From: Paracoccaceae bacterium
GTDB lineage: Bacteria; Pseudomonadota; Alphaproteobacteria; Rhodobacterales; Rhodobacteraceae
Direction of reading: 5' to 3'
Assembly (NCBI GenBank): GCA_003605175.1
Contig: QWDA01000010.1
Location: 1 to 64,000 of the forward strand
DNA length: 64,000 nucleotides
In this document: piece by piece, positions 34,543 to 43,984 of the stretch
Position numbering within the stretch: position 1 is the stretch's first letter
Layout: each line of letters begins with the position of its first letter
Made by a program: the position numbers and the translations under genes
The notes under the pieces: model-generated
The model's input: the letters and a program-made list of their open reading frames with translations, nothing else
Told to the model about the DNA's origin: nothing
Databases searched by the model: none

Positions 34543-35510
34543 GTCACCGCTCCGTTTGCCACAACGATCCAGAGATAGGCCACGTAGATGCAGGCGAACA
34601 GGATTCCCCAACGCTTCGTGAGGTTCCGCCGGTTCGAGAACACGAAGGGAATCAGCAGGAGCGCCGCACCCAGCATCACCCAGAGGTCGAAGCGGAAGAA
34701 GGTCGGGTCCACCGGGATCCGCCCCACCAGGGCGGTGACGCCGATGATCGCGAGAAGGTTGAAGATGTTCGAACCGATGACGTTGCCGATCGCCACGTCG
34801 GCCTGTTTCCGGAGCGCCGCCATGACCGTGGTCGCAAGCTCGGGGAGCGAGGTGCCGATGGCGATCAGCGTCAGCCCGATCACCGTCTCGCTCACCCCGA
34901 AGCGGCGGGCGATGTCGATCGAGTTGTCGACCAGGAGTTCGGCGCCGAGCGGCAGGCCGATCAGGCCGAGCGCCAGGAACACCGCGATCTTCCAGCCCGG
35001 CATTTCCGGGTCGGCACCCTCGAGGTCCTCGATCTTCGGCTCGCAGAGGGTGCCGTTCCGGTGCGCCAGCGCGTCACGGGTCTGGTCCCGGAGGATCAGC
35101 GCCAGCACCGCCAGCAGCACCAGCCCGTGCAGCCAGCCGAGCGGTTCCAGGAAGCAAACCGCGATGAACAGGACGGTGACGCCCAGCATCTGGAGATAGC
35201 TCTTCCGCGTCTCGCATTTGCTGGTGTGGAGCCCGCCAGCCGCGAGCGCGGGCACCCCGAGCACCAGGAGGATATTGGCGATGTTCGAGCCCACCACATT
35301 GCCGAGCGCGATGCCCGGCGCGTTGTCGAGAACCGCGCTCACCGAGATCAGGAGCTCCGGCGCGGAGGTGCCGAAGGCGACCACGGTGAGCGAGACGATC
35401 AGCGCCGGCACCCCGAGCCGGAGCGAGACATTGACCGCGCCGCGCACCAGCGCGTCGCCCGCAAGGAGCAGGATCAGGAGCCCGAGACCGGCATAGAGAT
35501 AGGCGTGCAC
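34539..35510 (-). CDS. Calcium/sodium antiporter (CaCA family, YrbG-like)
   Basis: A 323-residue membrane protein with about ten hydrophobic segments in two homologous halves. Each half carries the alpha-repeat motif: VVAFGTSAPELLISV...GNVVGSNIANILLVLG and LIAIGTSLPELATTV...GNVIGSNIFNLLAIIG. These are the ion-binding repeats of K+-independent Na+/Ca2+ exchangers. The start appears to be GTG at 35510, because the frame upstream runs through the next gene. Confidence 0.9.
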   Translation of the reverse strand: MHAYLYAGLGLLILLLAGDALVRGAVNVSLRLGVPALIVSLTVVAFGTSAPELLISVSAVLDNAPGIALGNVVGSNIANILLVLGVPALAAGGLHTSKCETRKSYLQMLGVTVLFIAVCFLEPLGWLHGLVLLAVLALILRDQTRDALAHRNGTLCEPKIEDLEGADPEMPGWKIAVFLALGLIGLPLGAELLVDNSIDIARRFGVSETVIGLTLIAIGTSLPELATTVMAALRKQADVAIGNVIGSNIFNLLAIIGVTALVGRIPVDPTFFRFDLWVMLGAALLLIPFVFSNRRNLTKRWGILFACIYVAYLWIVVANGAVT

Positions 35511-35515
35511 CTGGC

Positions 35516-35668
35516 TCAGCGCCTCCCGCCGCAGGGACAGGGCCCCTTGCCGATCAGGGGGCGCCCGCAGGACCGGCAGCGCGAGGCGCGCTCCTTGCCG
35601 CGTTTCAGGCGCCCGGCGATGGCGAGCACCATCATGGCGACGAGGAAGACGAGAACAGCCTGAACCAT
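35516..35668 (-). CDS. Tiny membrane protein with C-terminal zinc ribbon
   Basis: A 50-residue protein (MVQAVLVFLVAMMVLAIAG...) with one N-terminal membrane segment and the cysteine pattern CRSCGRPLIGKGPCPCG, which would bind one zinc. It sits between the S49 peptidase and exchanger genes, 3 and 5 bases from each, on the same strand, so all are co-transcribed. Function unknown. Confidence 0.68.
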   Translation of the reverse strand: MVQAVLVFLVAMMVLAIAGRLKRGKERASRCRSCGRPLIGKGPCPCGGRR

Positions 35669-35671
35669 CGG

Positions 35672-36469
35672 CTAGAGGCCGAACCGGGCATAGGCGGCGC
35701 GGTCCTCCACGAAGCCCAGCATGTCGCCGGCAAGGCGCGCGCCCAACCGGGCGAGGAGCGGCAGCTTCTGCCGGTGCTCGACCAGACGCACCCTGTCGCC
35801 GTAGAGCTCCTTCAGCTTCGGCACCGGATGGCCGATCCCGTCGGCGAGGCCCAGATCGCAGGCCTTCCCGCCGGTCCAGAAATCGCCGGTGAAAAGCTCG
35901 CCCTCGGCGAGCCGCAGGCCCCGCCTGCGCTTCACATGGTCGATGAAACTGCCATGGATCTGCCCCTGGAGCGCCCGCAGCCGTGCCACGTCCTCGGGGT
36001 TCTCCGGCCGGAACGGGTCGAGGAAGCTCTTCGACTTCCCGGCGGTGTAGATCCGCCGCTCGACCCCGTGGCGCTCGATGAAATTGTTGAGCCCGAACGT
36101 CGCCGAGATCACCCCGATGGAGCCCACGATGGAGCTTTCGTCGACCCAGATCTCGTCCGCCGCGCAGGCCAGCCAGTAGCCGCCCGAGGCCGCCACGTCC
36201 TCGACGAAGGCATGGACCTTGATCCCCTTCTCGTCGGCCAGCCGCCGGATCCGCGCCGCGATCAGCGAGGATTGCACCGGGCTGCCGCCGGGCGAGTTGA
36301 TCACCAGCGCCACGGCGGCGGGCTTGCCCTTGCGAAACGCCTTCTCGATCAGGGGCGCGAGGGAAGCGTCGTTCAGTGCCGTGCCGCGGCCCGATGCGGC
36401 GATGACGCCTTGCAGCCGGATCACCGGCACGACAGGATCGCGGCGGATGAAGGGAATGAAGCGTCTCAT
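35672..36469 (-). CDS. S49 family peptidase (SppA/SohB-like)
   Basis: A 265-residue protein from the ATG at 36469 (MRRFIPFIRR). INSPGGSPVQSSLI and VAASGGYWLACAADEIWV hold the oxyanion loop and catalytic Ser of S49 proteases; SSIVGSIGVI follows, and KSKSFLDPFRP supplies a candidate catalytic Lys. There is no obvious N-terminal membrane anchor, so it may be a short cytoplasmic or peripheral form. Members degrade signal peptides or membrane protein fragments. Confidence 0.88.
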   Translation of the reverse strand: MRRFIPFIRRDPVVPVIRLQGVIAASGRGTALNDASLAPLIEKAFRKGKPAAVALVINSPGGSPVQSSLIAARIRRLADEKGIKVHAFVEDVAASGGYWLACAADEIWVDESSIVGSIGVISATFGLNNFIERHGVERRIYTAGKSKSFLDPFRPENPEDVARLRALQGQIHGSFIDHVKRRRGLRLAEGELFTGDFWTGGKACDLGLADGIGHPVPKLKELYGDRVRLVEHRQKLPLLARLGARLAGDMLGFVEDRAAYARFGL

Positions 36470-36553
36470 GCCAGCCCATGTAGACCGCGGGACCGGCCGC
36501 AACAAGGCGAGCCGCAAAAACTCCCGCCGCGCCGTGGCGGGGCGTTGCCGGGC

Positions 36554-37570
36554 ATGACGATTCTCGCGATCACCACGATGCGGAACGAGGGCCCGTTCGT
36601 GCTGGAATGGCTCGCGCATCATCGTGCCATCGGGGTCGGCGCGGTGCTGGTCTTCAGCAACGATTGCGACGACGGCACCGACGCACTCCTCGACGCGCTC
36701 GCCGAAGGCGGCGCGGTGACCCATGTCCGCCACGCGCCGCGGGGAGGGTCGGTGCAGTGGCAGGCATTGAAGGCCGCGAAGGCGCATCCGCTCCATGCCG
36801 AAGCCGACTGGGCGATGTGCATCGACTGCGACGAATTCGTGGTGCCGATGCGCCATGACGACCTGCCCGCGCTCCTCGCCGCCCTCGAGACCGACGCGCT
36901 GCTCCTGCCCTGGCGGCTCTTCGGCAGTTCCGGGCATCTCGATTTCTCCGAAGACCCGGTCACCGAGCGGTTCACCAGGGCCGCGCCTCCGGACATGGCG
37001 TTTCCGGCCACCGGGCGCTTCTTCAAGACGCTCTACCGGGTCGCCGCCTTCCAGAAACCCGGCATCCACCGCCCGAAACCCCGCCCCAACCGGCCCGCCC
37101 GCTGGGCCGACGGATCGGGCCGCCCGCTGCCGCCCGAATTCGCCGCTGCAGAAGACCGCATCCTTGCCCCGATGCCGGTGCGCCGAAGCGCGGTGCAGCT
37201 CAACCATTACTCGCTCCGCTCGGCGGCGGATTTCCTGGTGAAGCGGCGGCGCGGGTTGCCGAACCGGGCCTCGAAGCCGCTCGACGCGACCTACTGGGCC
37301 GAGCGGAACTTCAACGCCGCCGAGGACCGCAGCGTCCTGCGCCATAAACCCGCGCGCGACGCGGAAATGGCCCGGCTCCTCGCCCTGCCCGGGGTCGCGG
37401 AGGCCCGCGAGGCCGCCATCGCGGCCCACCGCGCCCGGATCGCCGCCTGCCTCGCCGACCCCGACGAGGCAAGGCTCTTCACCCGCCTGGCGCTGCTTCC
37501 CGGCAGCGTCCCGCCGCCGCCCGACATCGCCGCCCGGCTGTTCGAGATCCTGCGCGCCGCGGGGACCTGA
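36554..37570 (+). CDS. Family 2-type glycosyltransferase
   Basis: A 338-residue protein. It begins MTILAITTMRNEGPFVLEWLAHHRAIGV, a GT-A fold start; VFSNDCDDGTD follows, and DWAMCIDCDEFVV contains the DxD metal site near residue 95. A late block LNHYSLRSAADFLVKRRRG is typical of this bacterial group. The acceptor is unknown; the next gene is a sugar dehydratase, which suggests surface polysaccharide. It starts 84 bases from the divergent peptidase gene. Confidence 0.8.
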   Translation: MTILAITTMRNEGPFVLEWLAHHRAIGVGAVLVFSNDCDDGTDALLDALAEGGAVTHVRHAPRGGSVQWQALKAAKAHPLHAEADWAMCIDCDEFVVPMRHDDLPALLAALETDALLLPWRLFGSSGHLDFSEDPVTERFTRAAPPDMAFPATGRFFKTLYRVAAFQKPGIHRPKPRPNRPARWADGSGRPLPPEFAAAEDRILAPMPVRRSAVQLNHYSLRSAADFLVKRRRGLPNRASKPLDATYWAERNFNAAEDRSVLRHKPARDAEMARLLALPGVAEAREAAIAAHRARIAACLADPDEARLFTRLALLPGSVPPPPDIAARLFEILRAAGT

Positions 37571-37659
37571 CCGGCGCAACAGTTCCTCAACATTTCCGCC
37601 ACAATATGGCCGGGTTTCCGCGGTCTGATCGCGGGCGTTGGGGGACCCGCGGGACAAGG

Positions 37660-39579
37660 ATGCACGATCAGCTTCAAGGACTGCCAAGATGGATCAAGAC
37701 ATCCATCTTCGTCGCCTGTGACACGGGAACGATCCTGCTCGCGCTGGTCTTCGCGTTCTGGCTCCGGCTCGGCTCGCCCGAGGCCGCCGCGCCCTACATC
37801 GCCCGTTCCGCGCCGCTCTTCGCCGTCCTGCCGGGGCTCGGCCTCGCGCTGATCGCCGCCGCCGGCCTCCCCAGAATCAAGCTCTCGGCCTTCGAGGCCC
37901 GCTCGGTCCCGCGCATCGCCTGGGTCGCGGGCGGGCTGATGATGCTCGCCTTCACGATCAGCTACATCCTGACGCTCCCCACCCCGCGCTCGGTGCCGAT
38001 GATCTTCGCGCCGCTTTTCTTCCTCGGCGCCGTCGCCCACCGCCTCGCCGCGCTCCGCCTGCTCGACGCGCTCCGGGGCGGCCGGCACGGACCCAGCGAA
38101 AGGGTCATCGTCTATGGCGCCGGCACCGCCGGGATCCAGCTCGTCACGGCGCTCCGGCGCGGGCGCGACATGCGGCCCGTCGCCTTCGTCGACGACAATC
38201 CCGGCCTGCACGGGCTCACGGTCGCCGGGCTCGCCGTCCATCCCGCCGCCAGCCTGAACCGGCTCATCGCCCGGCACCGCGCTGCCCGCGTGCTCCTGGC
38301 GATCCCGTCCCTCACCGGCGAACGGCGTTCGGAACTCGCCCGCACGCTCTCCGACCTTTCGGTCGAGGTGAAGTTCCTGCCCTCCTTCGGCGACATGATC
38401 GCCTCGCGCACCCTGGTCGAGAGCCTGCGCGCCTTCTCGCCAGACGACCTTCTCGGCCGCAACGCCGTCGACCCCGGCACCCCCGAGGTAGCGCGCACCT
38501 ATCGCGGCCGCGCGGTCATGGTGACCGGCGCCGGCGGCTCGATCGGCTCCGAGCTCTGCCGGCAGATCCTGAAATGCCGCCCGGCCCGGCTGGTGTTGTT
38601 CGAGCTCTCGGAATTCGCGCTCTATGCCATCGAGCGCGAGCTGCGCGCGCTGCCCGATGCCCGCGGGGTCGAGATCGCCCCGCGGCTCGGCTCGGTCTGC
38701 GACAAGGGCCGGATGCTCCGGGTGATCGAGGAGCACGGGATCGACGTGATCGTCCATGCCGCGGCCTACAAGCACGTGCCGATGGTCGAGGAAAACCCGG
38801 CCGAGGGCATCCGCAACAACGTGCTCGGCACGCTCGCCGCCGCGCAGGCCGCGCGCGAGGCCGGGGTCGGCCGCTTCATCCTCGTCTCCACCGACAAGGC
38901 GGTGCGCCCGACCTCGGTGATGGGCGCCACCAAGCGGCTTGCCGAGATCGTCGTGCAGGACCTGCAGGAACGCTCTCCGGGCACCAAGTTCGCGCTGGTG
39001 CGCTTCGGCAACGTGCTCGGCTCCTCGGGCTCGGTGATTCCGCTCTTCAAGGAGCAGATCCGCAAGGGCGGCCCGGTCACCGTGACCGACGCCCGCGTCA
39101 CCCGCTATTTCATGACGATCTCCGAGGCCGCGGGCCTCGTGCTGCTTGCCGGCGCCTATGCAAGGGGCGGCGATGTCTTCGTGCTCGACATGGGCGAACC
39201 CGTGCGGATCCGCGACATGGCGGAACGGATGATCCGCCTCTCGGGCAAGACCCTGCGCGACAAGGCCAACCCGGACGGCGATATCGAGATCCGCGAGATC
39301 GGGCTGCGGCCGGGCGAAAAGCTCTACGAAGAGCTCCTGATCGACGACGACATGCTGCCCACGCCGCATGAAAAGATCCTCCGCGCGCAGGAGGAATACC
39401 CGACCGAACTGGAGGTCCGCCGGGTGCTCGCCACCCTCGCGCGCCAGGTCGAGGCCGGGGAGGCAGAGGAGCTGAAGGCCACGCTTTCGCAGCTTGTCGC
39501 GGGGTATCCCGGCCCGGTCCGGGTGATCCCGATCCGCACCGCCGACCCGGTGGCCAGCGCGGCGACGCCCGCCGAATAG
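37660..39579 (+). CDS. Membrane-bound nucleoside-diphosphate-sugar epimerase/dehydratase
   Basis: A 639-residue protein from the ATG at 37660. Four hydrophobic segments fill about residues 15-130; a first Rossmann motif YGAGTAGIQLV follows at about 150; and a second, VTGAGGSIGSELCRQIL, begins the SDR-type catalytic domain near 290. STDKAVRPTSVMGATKR and the AAYKHVPMVE block are typical of the CapD/WbpM/PglF family, which converts UDP-GlcNAc to a 4-keto-6-deoxy sugar for polysaccharides. Confidence 0.9.
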   Translation: MHDQLQGLPRWIKTSIFVACDTGTILLALVFAFWLRLGSPEAAAPYIARSAPLFAVLPGLGLALIAAAGLPRIKLSAFEARSVPRIAWVAGGLMMLAFTISYILTLPTPRSVPMIFAPLFFLGAVAHRLAALRLLDALRGGRHGPSERVIVYGAGTAGIQLVTALRRGRDMRPVAFVDDNPGLHGLTVAGLAVHPAASLNRLIARHRAARVLLAIPSLTGERRSELARTLSDLSVEVKFLPSFGDMIASRTLVESLRAFSPDDLLGRNAVDPGTPEVARTYRGRAVMVTGAGGSIGSELCRQILKCRPARLVLFELSEFALYAIERELRALPDARGVEIAPRLGSVCDKGRMLRVIEEHGIDVIVHAAAYKHVPMVEENPAEGIRNNVLGTLAAAQAAREAGVGRFILVSTDKAVRPTSVMGATKRLAEIVVQDLQERSPGTKFALVRFGNVLGSSGSVIPLFKEQIRKGGPVTVTDARVTRYFMTISEAAGLVLLAGAYARGGDVFVLDMGEPVRIRDMAERMIRLSGKTLRDKANPDGDIEIREIGLRPGEKLYEELLIDDDMLPTPHEKILRAQEEYPTELEVRRVLATLARQVEAGEAEELKATLSQLVAGYPGPVRVIPIRTADPVASAATPAE

Positions 39580-39580
39580 C

Positions 39581-42115
39581 TCAGAACCGGTCGAGCAGCC
39601 GCTTCAGGTAGTCGAGCTCCACATCGGGCCGGTTCTGGTCGGCCGAGCGCTTGCGGATCTCGTCGAGAAGCTCGCGCGCCCGGCGGTACACGTCCTCGCC
39701 CTGCAGAAGCCGTTCGTCGGTGCCGAGCCGCCCGTTCTCGCCCACGTCGCGGCCCAGGGGATCGCGCCGCGACGAAGGGTCGTTCTGCCCCGTCGCCTCG
39801 CCCTGGCTGCCCGGCTGCCCCTGCTCGCGCGCCATCTGCTCGCCCAGCTCGCGCATCCCCTCGCGCAGCGCCTCGATCGCCTCGGACTGGTCGTCGAGCG
39901 CGCCGGCGAAATCCTCGTCGCGCAGCGCCTCCTCGGCGCCCTCCATCGCCCGCCCGGCCCGGTCAAGCGCGTCGCGCGCGGCTTCGCCCTCCTCGGTGCC
40001 GGCCCCCGGCAAATTCTCCTGCTGCCGGCGGAGTTCGTCGCGAAGCGCCCGCTGCCGCTCGGCCAGCGACCGGTTCGGATCCGTCCCGCCCGGCTGCCCG
40101 CCCTGCCCGTTCCGGCCCTGCTGGTCGCCCTCACCGGGCTGCTGCCCGTCGCCCTGCGGCTGCCCCTCGCCGGGCTGCCCGTACTGCTCCTGCAGATCGC
40201 GGAACGCCTCGTCCGACAGGCCCTGCTGCTGCCGCAAGGTCTCGGCCAGACCCTCCATAGCCTGCTCGCCCGGGCTCTGCCCCTGGCCCTGGCCCTGGGC
40301 GATCTGCATGTTCTCCATCATCTCCTGGAGCTGCTGGAGAAGCGCCATCGCCTCCTCGGTCCGGCCCTGCTCCATCAGCTCCTGCAGGCGCTGCAGCATC
40401 TCCTCGAGCTGGTCGCCCGTCATCTGCTGCATGTTCTGGTTCTCCGCCAGCTCCTGCATCTGCGACGGATCGGCATTCTCGGCGAGCTGGCGCATGTAGT
40501 CCTGCATCGCCTCGCGCAGCTCCTGCATCAGTTCGGCGATCTCCTCGTCCGTCGCGCCGTTCTTGATCGCATCGGCCAGCCGCTCCTGCGCCCGGCGCAA
40601 CCGCTCCAGCGCGTCCGAGAGGTCGCCCTCCTCGATCATCAGCGCGATGTCCCAGAGCACCGCGGCGGTCTCGTCCCGCAAAGCCTCGGTCACGGTGCCA
40701 TAGCGGAACGCGGTCTCGAGCCGCCGGATCGCCACCCGCAGCTTCAGATAGGCGGTTTCCGAGCGGAACAGGTCCTCGGGCTTGTAGCTCACCGCCCGGA
40801 GCACCGCCGCGGTGCGCGGCGCGTTCGCCCGCGACCACAACAGGTCGCGGCGCTGCTCGATGATCGCCTGCGCGAGCGGGTCGAAGAACCGCCGCGCCGG
40901 CAGCACCACTTCCTCGGCCGGGCTCGCGCCGGTCTGGCCCGCCGCATCCTCGGCATGGAGCGTCAGCATCACCGGCAGGCCGGCCCAGGGATGCTCCGAG
41001 AGATCGTCGACCAGGGTCTCGTCGAAGCCGCCCCGGTCGCCCGCGATCGTGAGCGGCAGGTCGAGCACGATCGGCTCCCGCGGCTCGGGATCGGCCGCGA
41101 GCCCGTAGCGGCGCGTCACCCGCGCGAGGTCCAGCACCATCTCGGCCCGGCCCGCCACCACCGCGTAATCGTCCGCGGCCCGGAACGGCTGATGGAACTC
41201 CCCGCCCGCGCTGCGTTCGATCGGCGCGGTGACCTCTACCGTCGGCGGCTCGTCGGGCAGGATGGTGATCTCCCAGCCACGCCCGCCCGGTCCCTCGACC
41301 GCGAGATGCCCGCTCCGCACCGCGGCAAAGCTCTGCTCGGGCGCGCTCGCCGGCGGCACCTCGCCGGTGCGGCCCGACACCGTCTCGTCCGCCGAGAGCG
41401 CGCCGACCTCGCCATAGAGCCGGAGCGTGATCTGGCTGCCCTCGGGCACCGAAAGCGTGGCCCGCTCGATATCGTTCAGATAGAGGCTCGGCTTCCCGGT
41501 ATAGGCGGGCGGCTCGATCCAACCCTCCCAGGCCGGGCCCGAAGCCAGCGCCGCGCCGCTCCCCGGCGCCATCTCGGCGACCGTCGAGACCCGCCAGATC
41601 GACCCGAACAGCAGCGCGGCGACGAAACCCAGAAGCGCCACGTAGCGCAGCGCATAGGGGTCGCGCGAGGCAAGCTGCAGATCCGGCCGCGCAGGTTTCG
41701 CCCCCCGCGCCCGCTCCGCCATCCGCGCCACATGCGCGTCCCAGAGCCGCTCCGAGGCCGGATCGCCCGCGCCGATCGCCTGCCGGTCCGCCATTGCCGC
41801 CAGCGGCCGCCCCGGCAGGGTCCGGTCGAGCCGCGCCAGCGCATCGCCCAGCCGCGGCCGCCGGAACTGCCGCACCGCGCGCAACGCGGCCCAGAGCGTG
41901 CCCGCCACGGCGGCGACCGCCCCGATCCAGGCCAGTTCCAGCGGCAGATTGTCATGAATGCCGAGCATCAGCGCGGCGAGAACCGCCATCACGACGCTCG
42001 CAAGCGGCCAGGCCGCACGGAGAAGCCGTTCGGCATAGAGACCCGCAAGGGTCAGGCGGAGCGGCCATCTGAGCTTTCGGGCCGCGCTCTCGGGTAGTCC
42101 GGTCCGGTCTGTCAT
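39581..42115 (-). CDS. TIGR02302 / DUF4175 family membrane protein
   Basis: An 844-residue protein. Two N-terminal membrane segments (about 30-70) and one near 155 precede a large soluble part. Residues 480-620 are Gln, Met and Glu rich (MQELREAMQDYMRQLAEN...), then a Gly/Gln/Pro-rich linker, then an acidic helical tail. This layout matches TIGR02302, a conserved alphaproteobacterial family of unknown role, usually beside lysA as here (36-base gap). A role at the cell envelope is inferred only from topology. Confidence 0.88.
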   Translation of the reverse strand: MTDRTGLPESAARKLRWPLRLTLAGLYAERLLRAAWPLASVVMAVLAALMLGIHDNLPLELAWIGAVAAVAGTLWAALRAVRQFRRPRLGDALARLDRTLPGRPLAAMADRQAIGAGDPASERLWDAHVARMAERARGAKPARPDLQLASRDPYALRYVALLGFVAALLFGSIWRVSTVAEMAPGSGAALASGPAWEGWIEPPAYTGKPSLYLNDIERATLSVPEGSQITLRLYGEVGALSADETVSGRTGEVPPASAPEQSFAAVRSGHLAVEGPGGRGWEITILPDEPPTVEVTAPIERSAGGEFHQPFRAADDYAVVAGRAEMVLDLARVTRRYGLAADPEPREPIVLDLPLTIAGDRGGFDETLVDDLSEHPWAGLPVMLTLHAEDAAGQTGASPAEEVVLPARRFFDPLAQAIIEQRRDLLWSRANAPRTAAVLRAVSYKPEDLFRSETAYLKLRVAIRRLETAFRYGTVTEALRDETAAVLWDIALMIEEGDLSDALERLRRAQERLADAIKNGATDEEIAELMQELREAMQDYMRQLAENADPSQMQELAENQNMQQMTGDQLEEMLQRLQELMEQGRTEEAMALLQQLQEMMENMQIAQGQGQGQSPGEQAMEGLAETLRQQQGLSDEAFRDLQEQYGQPGEGQPQGDGQQPGEGDQQGRNGQGGQPGGTDPNRSLAERQRALRDELRRQQENLPGAGTEEGEAARDALDRAGRAMEGAEEALRDEDFAGALDDQSEAIEALREGMRELGEQMAREQGQPGSQGEATGQNDPSSRRDPLGRDVGENGRLGTDERLLQGEDVYRRARELLDEIRKRSADQNRPDVELDYLKRLLDRF

Positions 42116-42151
42116 CTACTCGCGCCAAGACTCATCGACACATATAATGCG

Positions 42152-43417
42152 TCAGAGCCATTCCGGAATGGTATCGCGCGAGATTATTTCTTCATAGCTC
42201 GGTCTGGCCCGTATGACGGCGAAGTGATGCTCATGCACCAGCACCTCGGGGATCAGCGGCCGGCTGTTGTACTCCGACGCCATCACCGCGCCGTAAGCCC
42301 CCGCCGAACGGAACGCCACCAGGTCGCCGGTCGCGAGCGGCGGCAGCGGCCGCCCCCGCGCGAAGGTGTCGCCGCTCTCGCAGACCGGACCGACGATGTC
42401 GCAGGGGCCCAGTTCCACCCCCGCCGGCGCCTCGACCACCGGCACGATATCGTGCCAGGCCCCGTACATCGCCGGACGGATCAGGTCGTTCATCGCCGCG
42501 TCGAGGATCAGGAAATCGCGCCCCTCGCCGTGTTTCAGGTAGATCACCGAACTCACCAGGAGCCCGGCATTGCCGGCGATCAGCCGCCCGGGCTCGATCT
42601 CGATCTCGCAGCCCAGGTCGCCCACCGTCCGCTTGACCATCGCGCCGTAGTCCAAGGGCAGGGGCGGCGCCGAATTCGACCGCTCGTAGGGGATGCCCAG
42701 CCCCCCGCCGAGGTCGAGCCGGCGGATGTCGTGCCCGTCCTCCCGAAGCGCCCGGGTCAGGTCCGCGACCTTGCGATAGGCCTGCTCGTAGGGCTCGAGC
42801 TGGATGAGCTGCGAGCCGATATGCACGTCGATCCCCACCACCTCCAGCCCCGGCAGCGCCGCCGCCTCGGCATAGACCTCGCGGGCCCGCGCGATCGGGA
42901 TGCCGAACTTGTTCTCCGACTTTCCCGTCGCGATCTTCTCATGGGTCTTCGCGTCCACGTCCGGGTTGACCCGGATCGTCACCGGCGCACGCACGCCCAT
43001 CGACACCGCGACCTCCGAGAGAAGCCGCATCTCCGGCTCGCTCTCCACGTTGAACTGCCGGATTCCGCCCGAAAGCGCGAGCCGCATCTCCTCGCCGGTC
43101 TTGCCGACGCCGGAGAACACGATCCGCTCCCCCGGCACACCCGCCGCCACCGCGCGCCGATACTCGCCGCCCGACACCACATCGACCCCGGCACCCAGCC
43201 CGGCCATGATTTTCAGCACGGCCTGGTTCGAATTCGCCTTCATCGCGTAGCAGATCAGGTGCGGCAGCCCGTCGAGCGCCTCCTCGAACAGCCGGTAATG
43301 CCGCGTCAGCGTCGCCTGCGAATAGCAGTAGAACGGCGTGCCCACCGAAGCCGCGATCTCCGGCACCGGCACGTCCTCGGCATGCAGGATGCCGTCCCTG
43401 TAGAGAAAATGATCCAT
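42152..43417 (-). CDS. lysA: Diaminopimelate decarboxylase
   Basis: A 421-residue PLP enzyme from the ATG at 43417 (MDHFLYRDGILHAEDVP). The PLP lysine is in ICYAMKANSNQAVLK, HIGSQL follows, and ESGDTFARGR and AGAYGAVMASEYNSRP complete the fold-type III decarboxylase signature, including the Cys-Glu-Ser substrate loop. It makes lysine from meso-DAP. Upstream in-frame starts are unlikely because family members begin at this point. Confidence 0.95.
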   Translation of the reverse strand: MDHFLYRDGILHAEDVPVPEIAASVGTPFYCYSQATLTRHYRLFEEALDGLPHLICYAMKANSNQAVLKIMAGLGAGVDVVSGGEYRRAVAAGVPGERIVFSGVGKTGEEMRLALSGGIRQFNVESEPEMRLLSEVAVSMGVRAPVTIRVNPDVDAKTHEKIATGKSENKFGIPIARAREVYAEAAALPGLEVVGIDVHIGSQLIQLEPYEQAYRKVADLTRALREDGHDIRRLDLGGGLGIPYERSNSAPPLPLDYGAMVKRTVGDLGCEIEIEPGRLIAGNAGLLVSSVIYLKHGEGRDFLILDAAMNDLIRPAMYGAWHDIVPVVEAPAGVELGPCDIVGPVCESGDTFARGRPLPPLATGDLVAFRSAGAYGAVMASEYNSRPLIPEVLVHEHHFAVIRARPSYEEIISRDTIPEWL

Positions 43418-43498
43418 CCCGGCGGCTCTTAGCAGATTCCGGAGCGTTCGCAATTCCGCGCTCCTGCTCCTTCTTCCTGGCAGAAATACTCCGGGGGT

Positions 43499-43517
43499 CC
43501 GGGGGCGGAGCCCCCGG
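43499..43517 (-). terminator. GC-rich terminator hairpin of Rhodobacterales type
   Basis: CCGGGGGC (43499-43506) and GCCCCCGG (43510-43517) pair around GGA. Read on the minus strand it continues into GGACCCCCGGAGTATTTC, a sequence I recognise as recurring after genes in Rhodobacteraceae genomes. It lies after the DUF2834 gene, ahead of lysA. Confidence 0.6.
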
Positions 43518-43550
43518 CGGATCGACGCGCCGAAGGCGCGGCGAAAACCC

Positions 43551-43865
43551 TCAGCCCGGCTTCGCCCGCAGAAACAGGTAGAGCGGCAGCCCGCAGGAAA
43601 CGCCGATGCAGAAGGTCGCCGGGATCGCGACCAGCGCCGCCCGGTTCCCGCGCACCCGCGTCTCGGCGAGGATCCAGACCGTCAGGGCGAGCGCGGAAAT
43701 GGTGAGGTCCCAGGCAAGCCCGGTCGTCGAGGCATTCACGTACCAGGCGTCGATCAGCCCCGAGAGCCCCGTCCCGGTCGCACGCATATGGGCGAGGAAC
43801 CATGCCATCGGATGCACCGCGCCCCAGATCGCCAGCCCGAGATAGACGAGCCTGAGCGGCGTCAT
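43551..43865 (-). CDS. DUF2834 membrane protein
   Basis: A 104-residue protein with three hydrophobic segments: a start MTPLRLVYLGLAIWGAVHPMAWF, then DLTISALALTVWILAET, and a last one near the C-terminus. The pattern matches DUF2834, a small integral membrane family of unknown role. The ATG at 43865 overlaps the stop of the upstream lipoprotein gene by four bases. Confidence 0.8.
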   Translation of the reverse strand: MTPLRLVYLGLAIWGAVHPMAWFLAHMRATGTGLSGLIDAWYVNASTTGLAWDLTISALALTVWILAETRVRGNRAALVAIPATFCIGVSCGLPLYLFLRAKPG

Positions 43866-43984
43866 TTCCCTGGAAGCCCGATGGTCCCCTCGAGCGGGCT
43901 GGTGTCGCGCAGCGGCTCCGGCGCCCCGTCCGCCCCGCAGGCGGCCAGCGCCAGCAGCGCCGCAAGAACCGCGAGCCGCCTCAT
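43862..43984 (-). CDS. Tiny lipoprotein (40 residues)
   Basis: The short protein begins MRRLAVLAALLALAACGADG, a signal peptide with lipobox LAAC, leaving a mature part of about 25 residues ending LEGTIGLPGK. It overlaps both neighbours by four bases or fewer (ATGA junctions), which supports translation. Small lipoproteins of this kind are regularly found between argH and lysA in Rhodobacterales. Function unknown. Confidence 0.72.
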   Translation of the reverse strand: MRRLAVLAALLALAACGADGAPEPLRDTSPLEGTIGLPGK

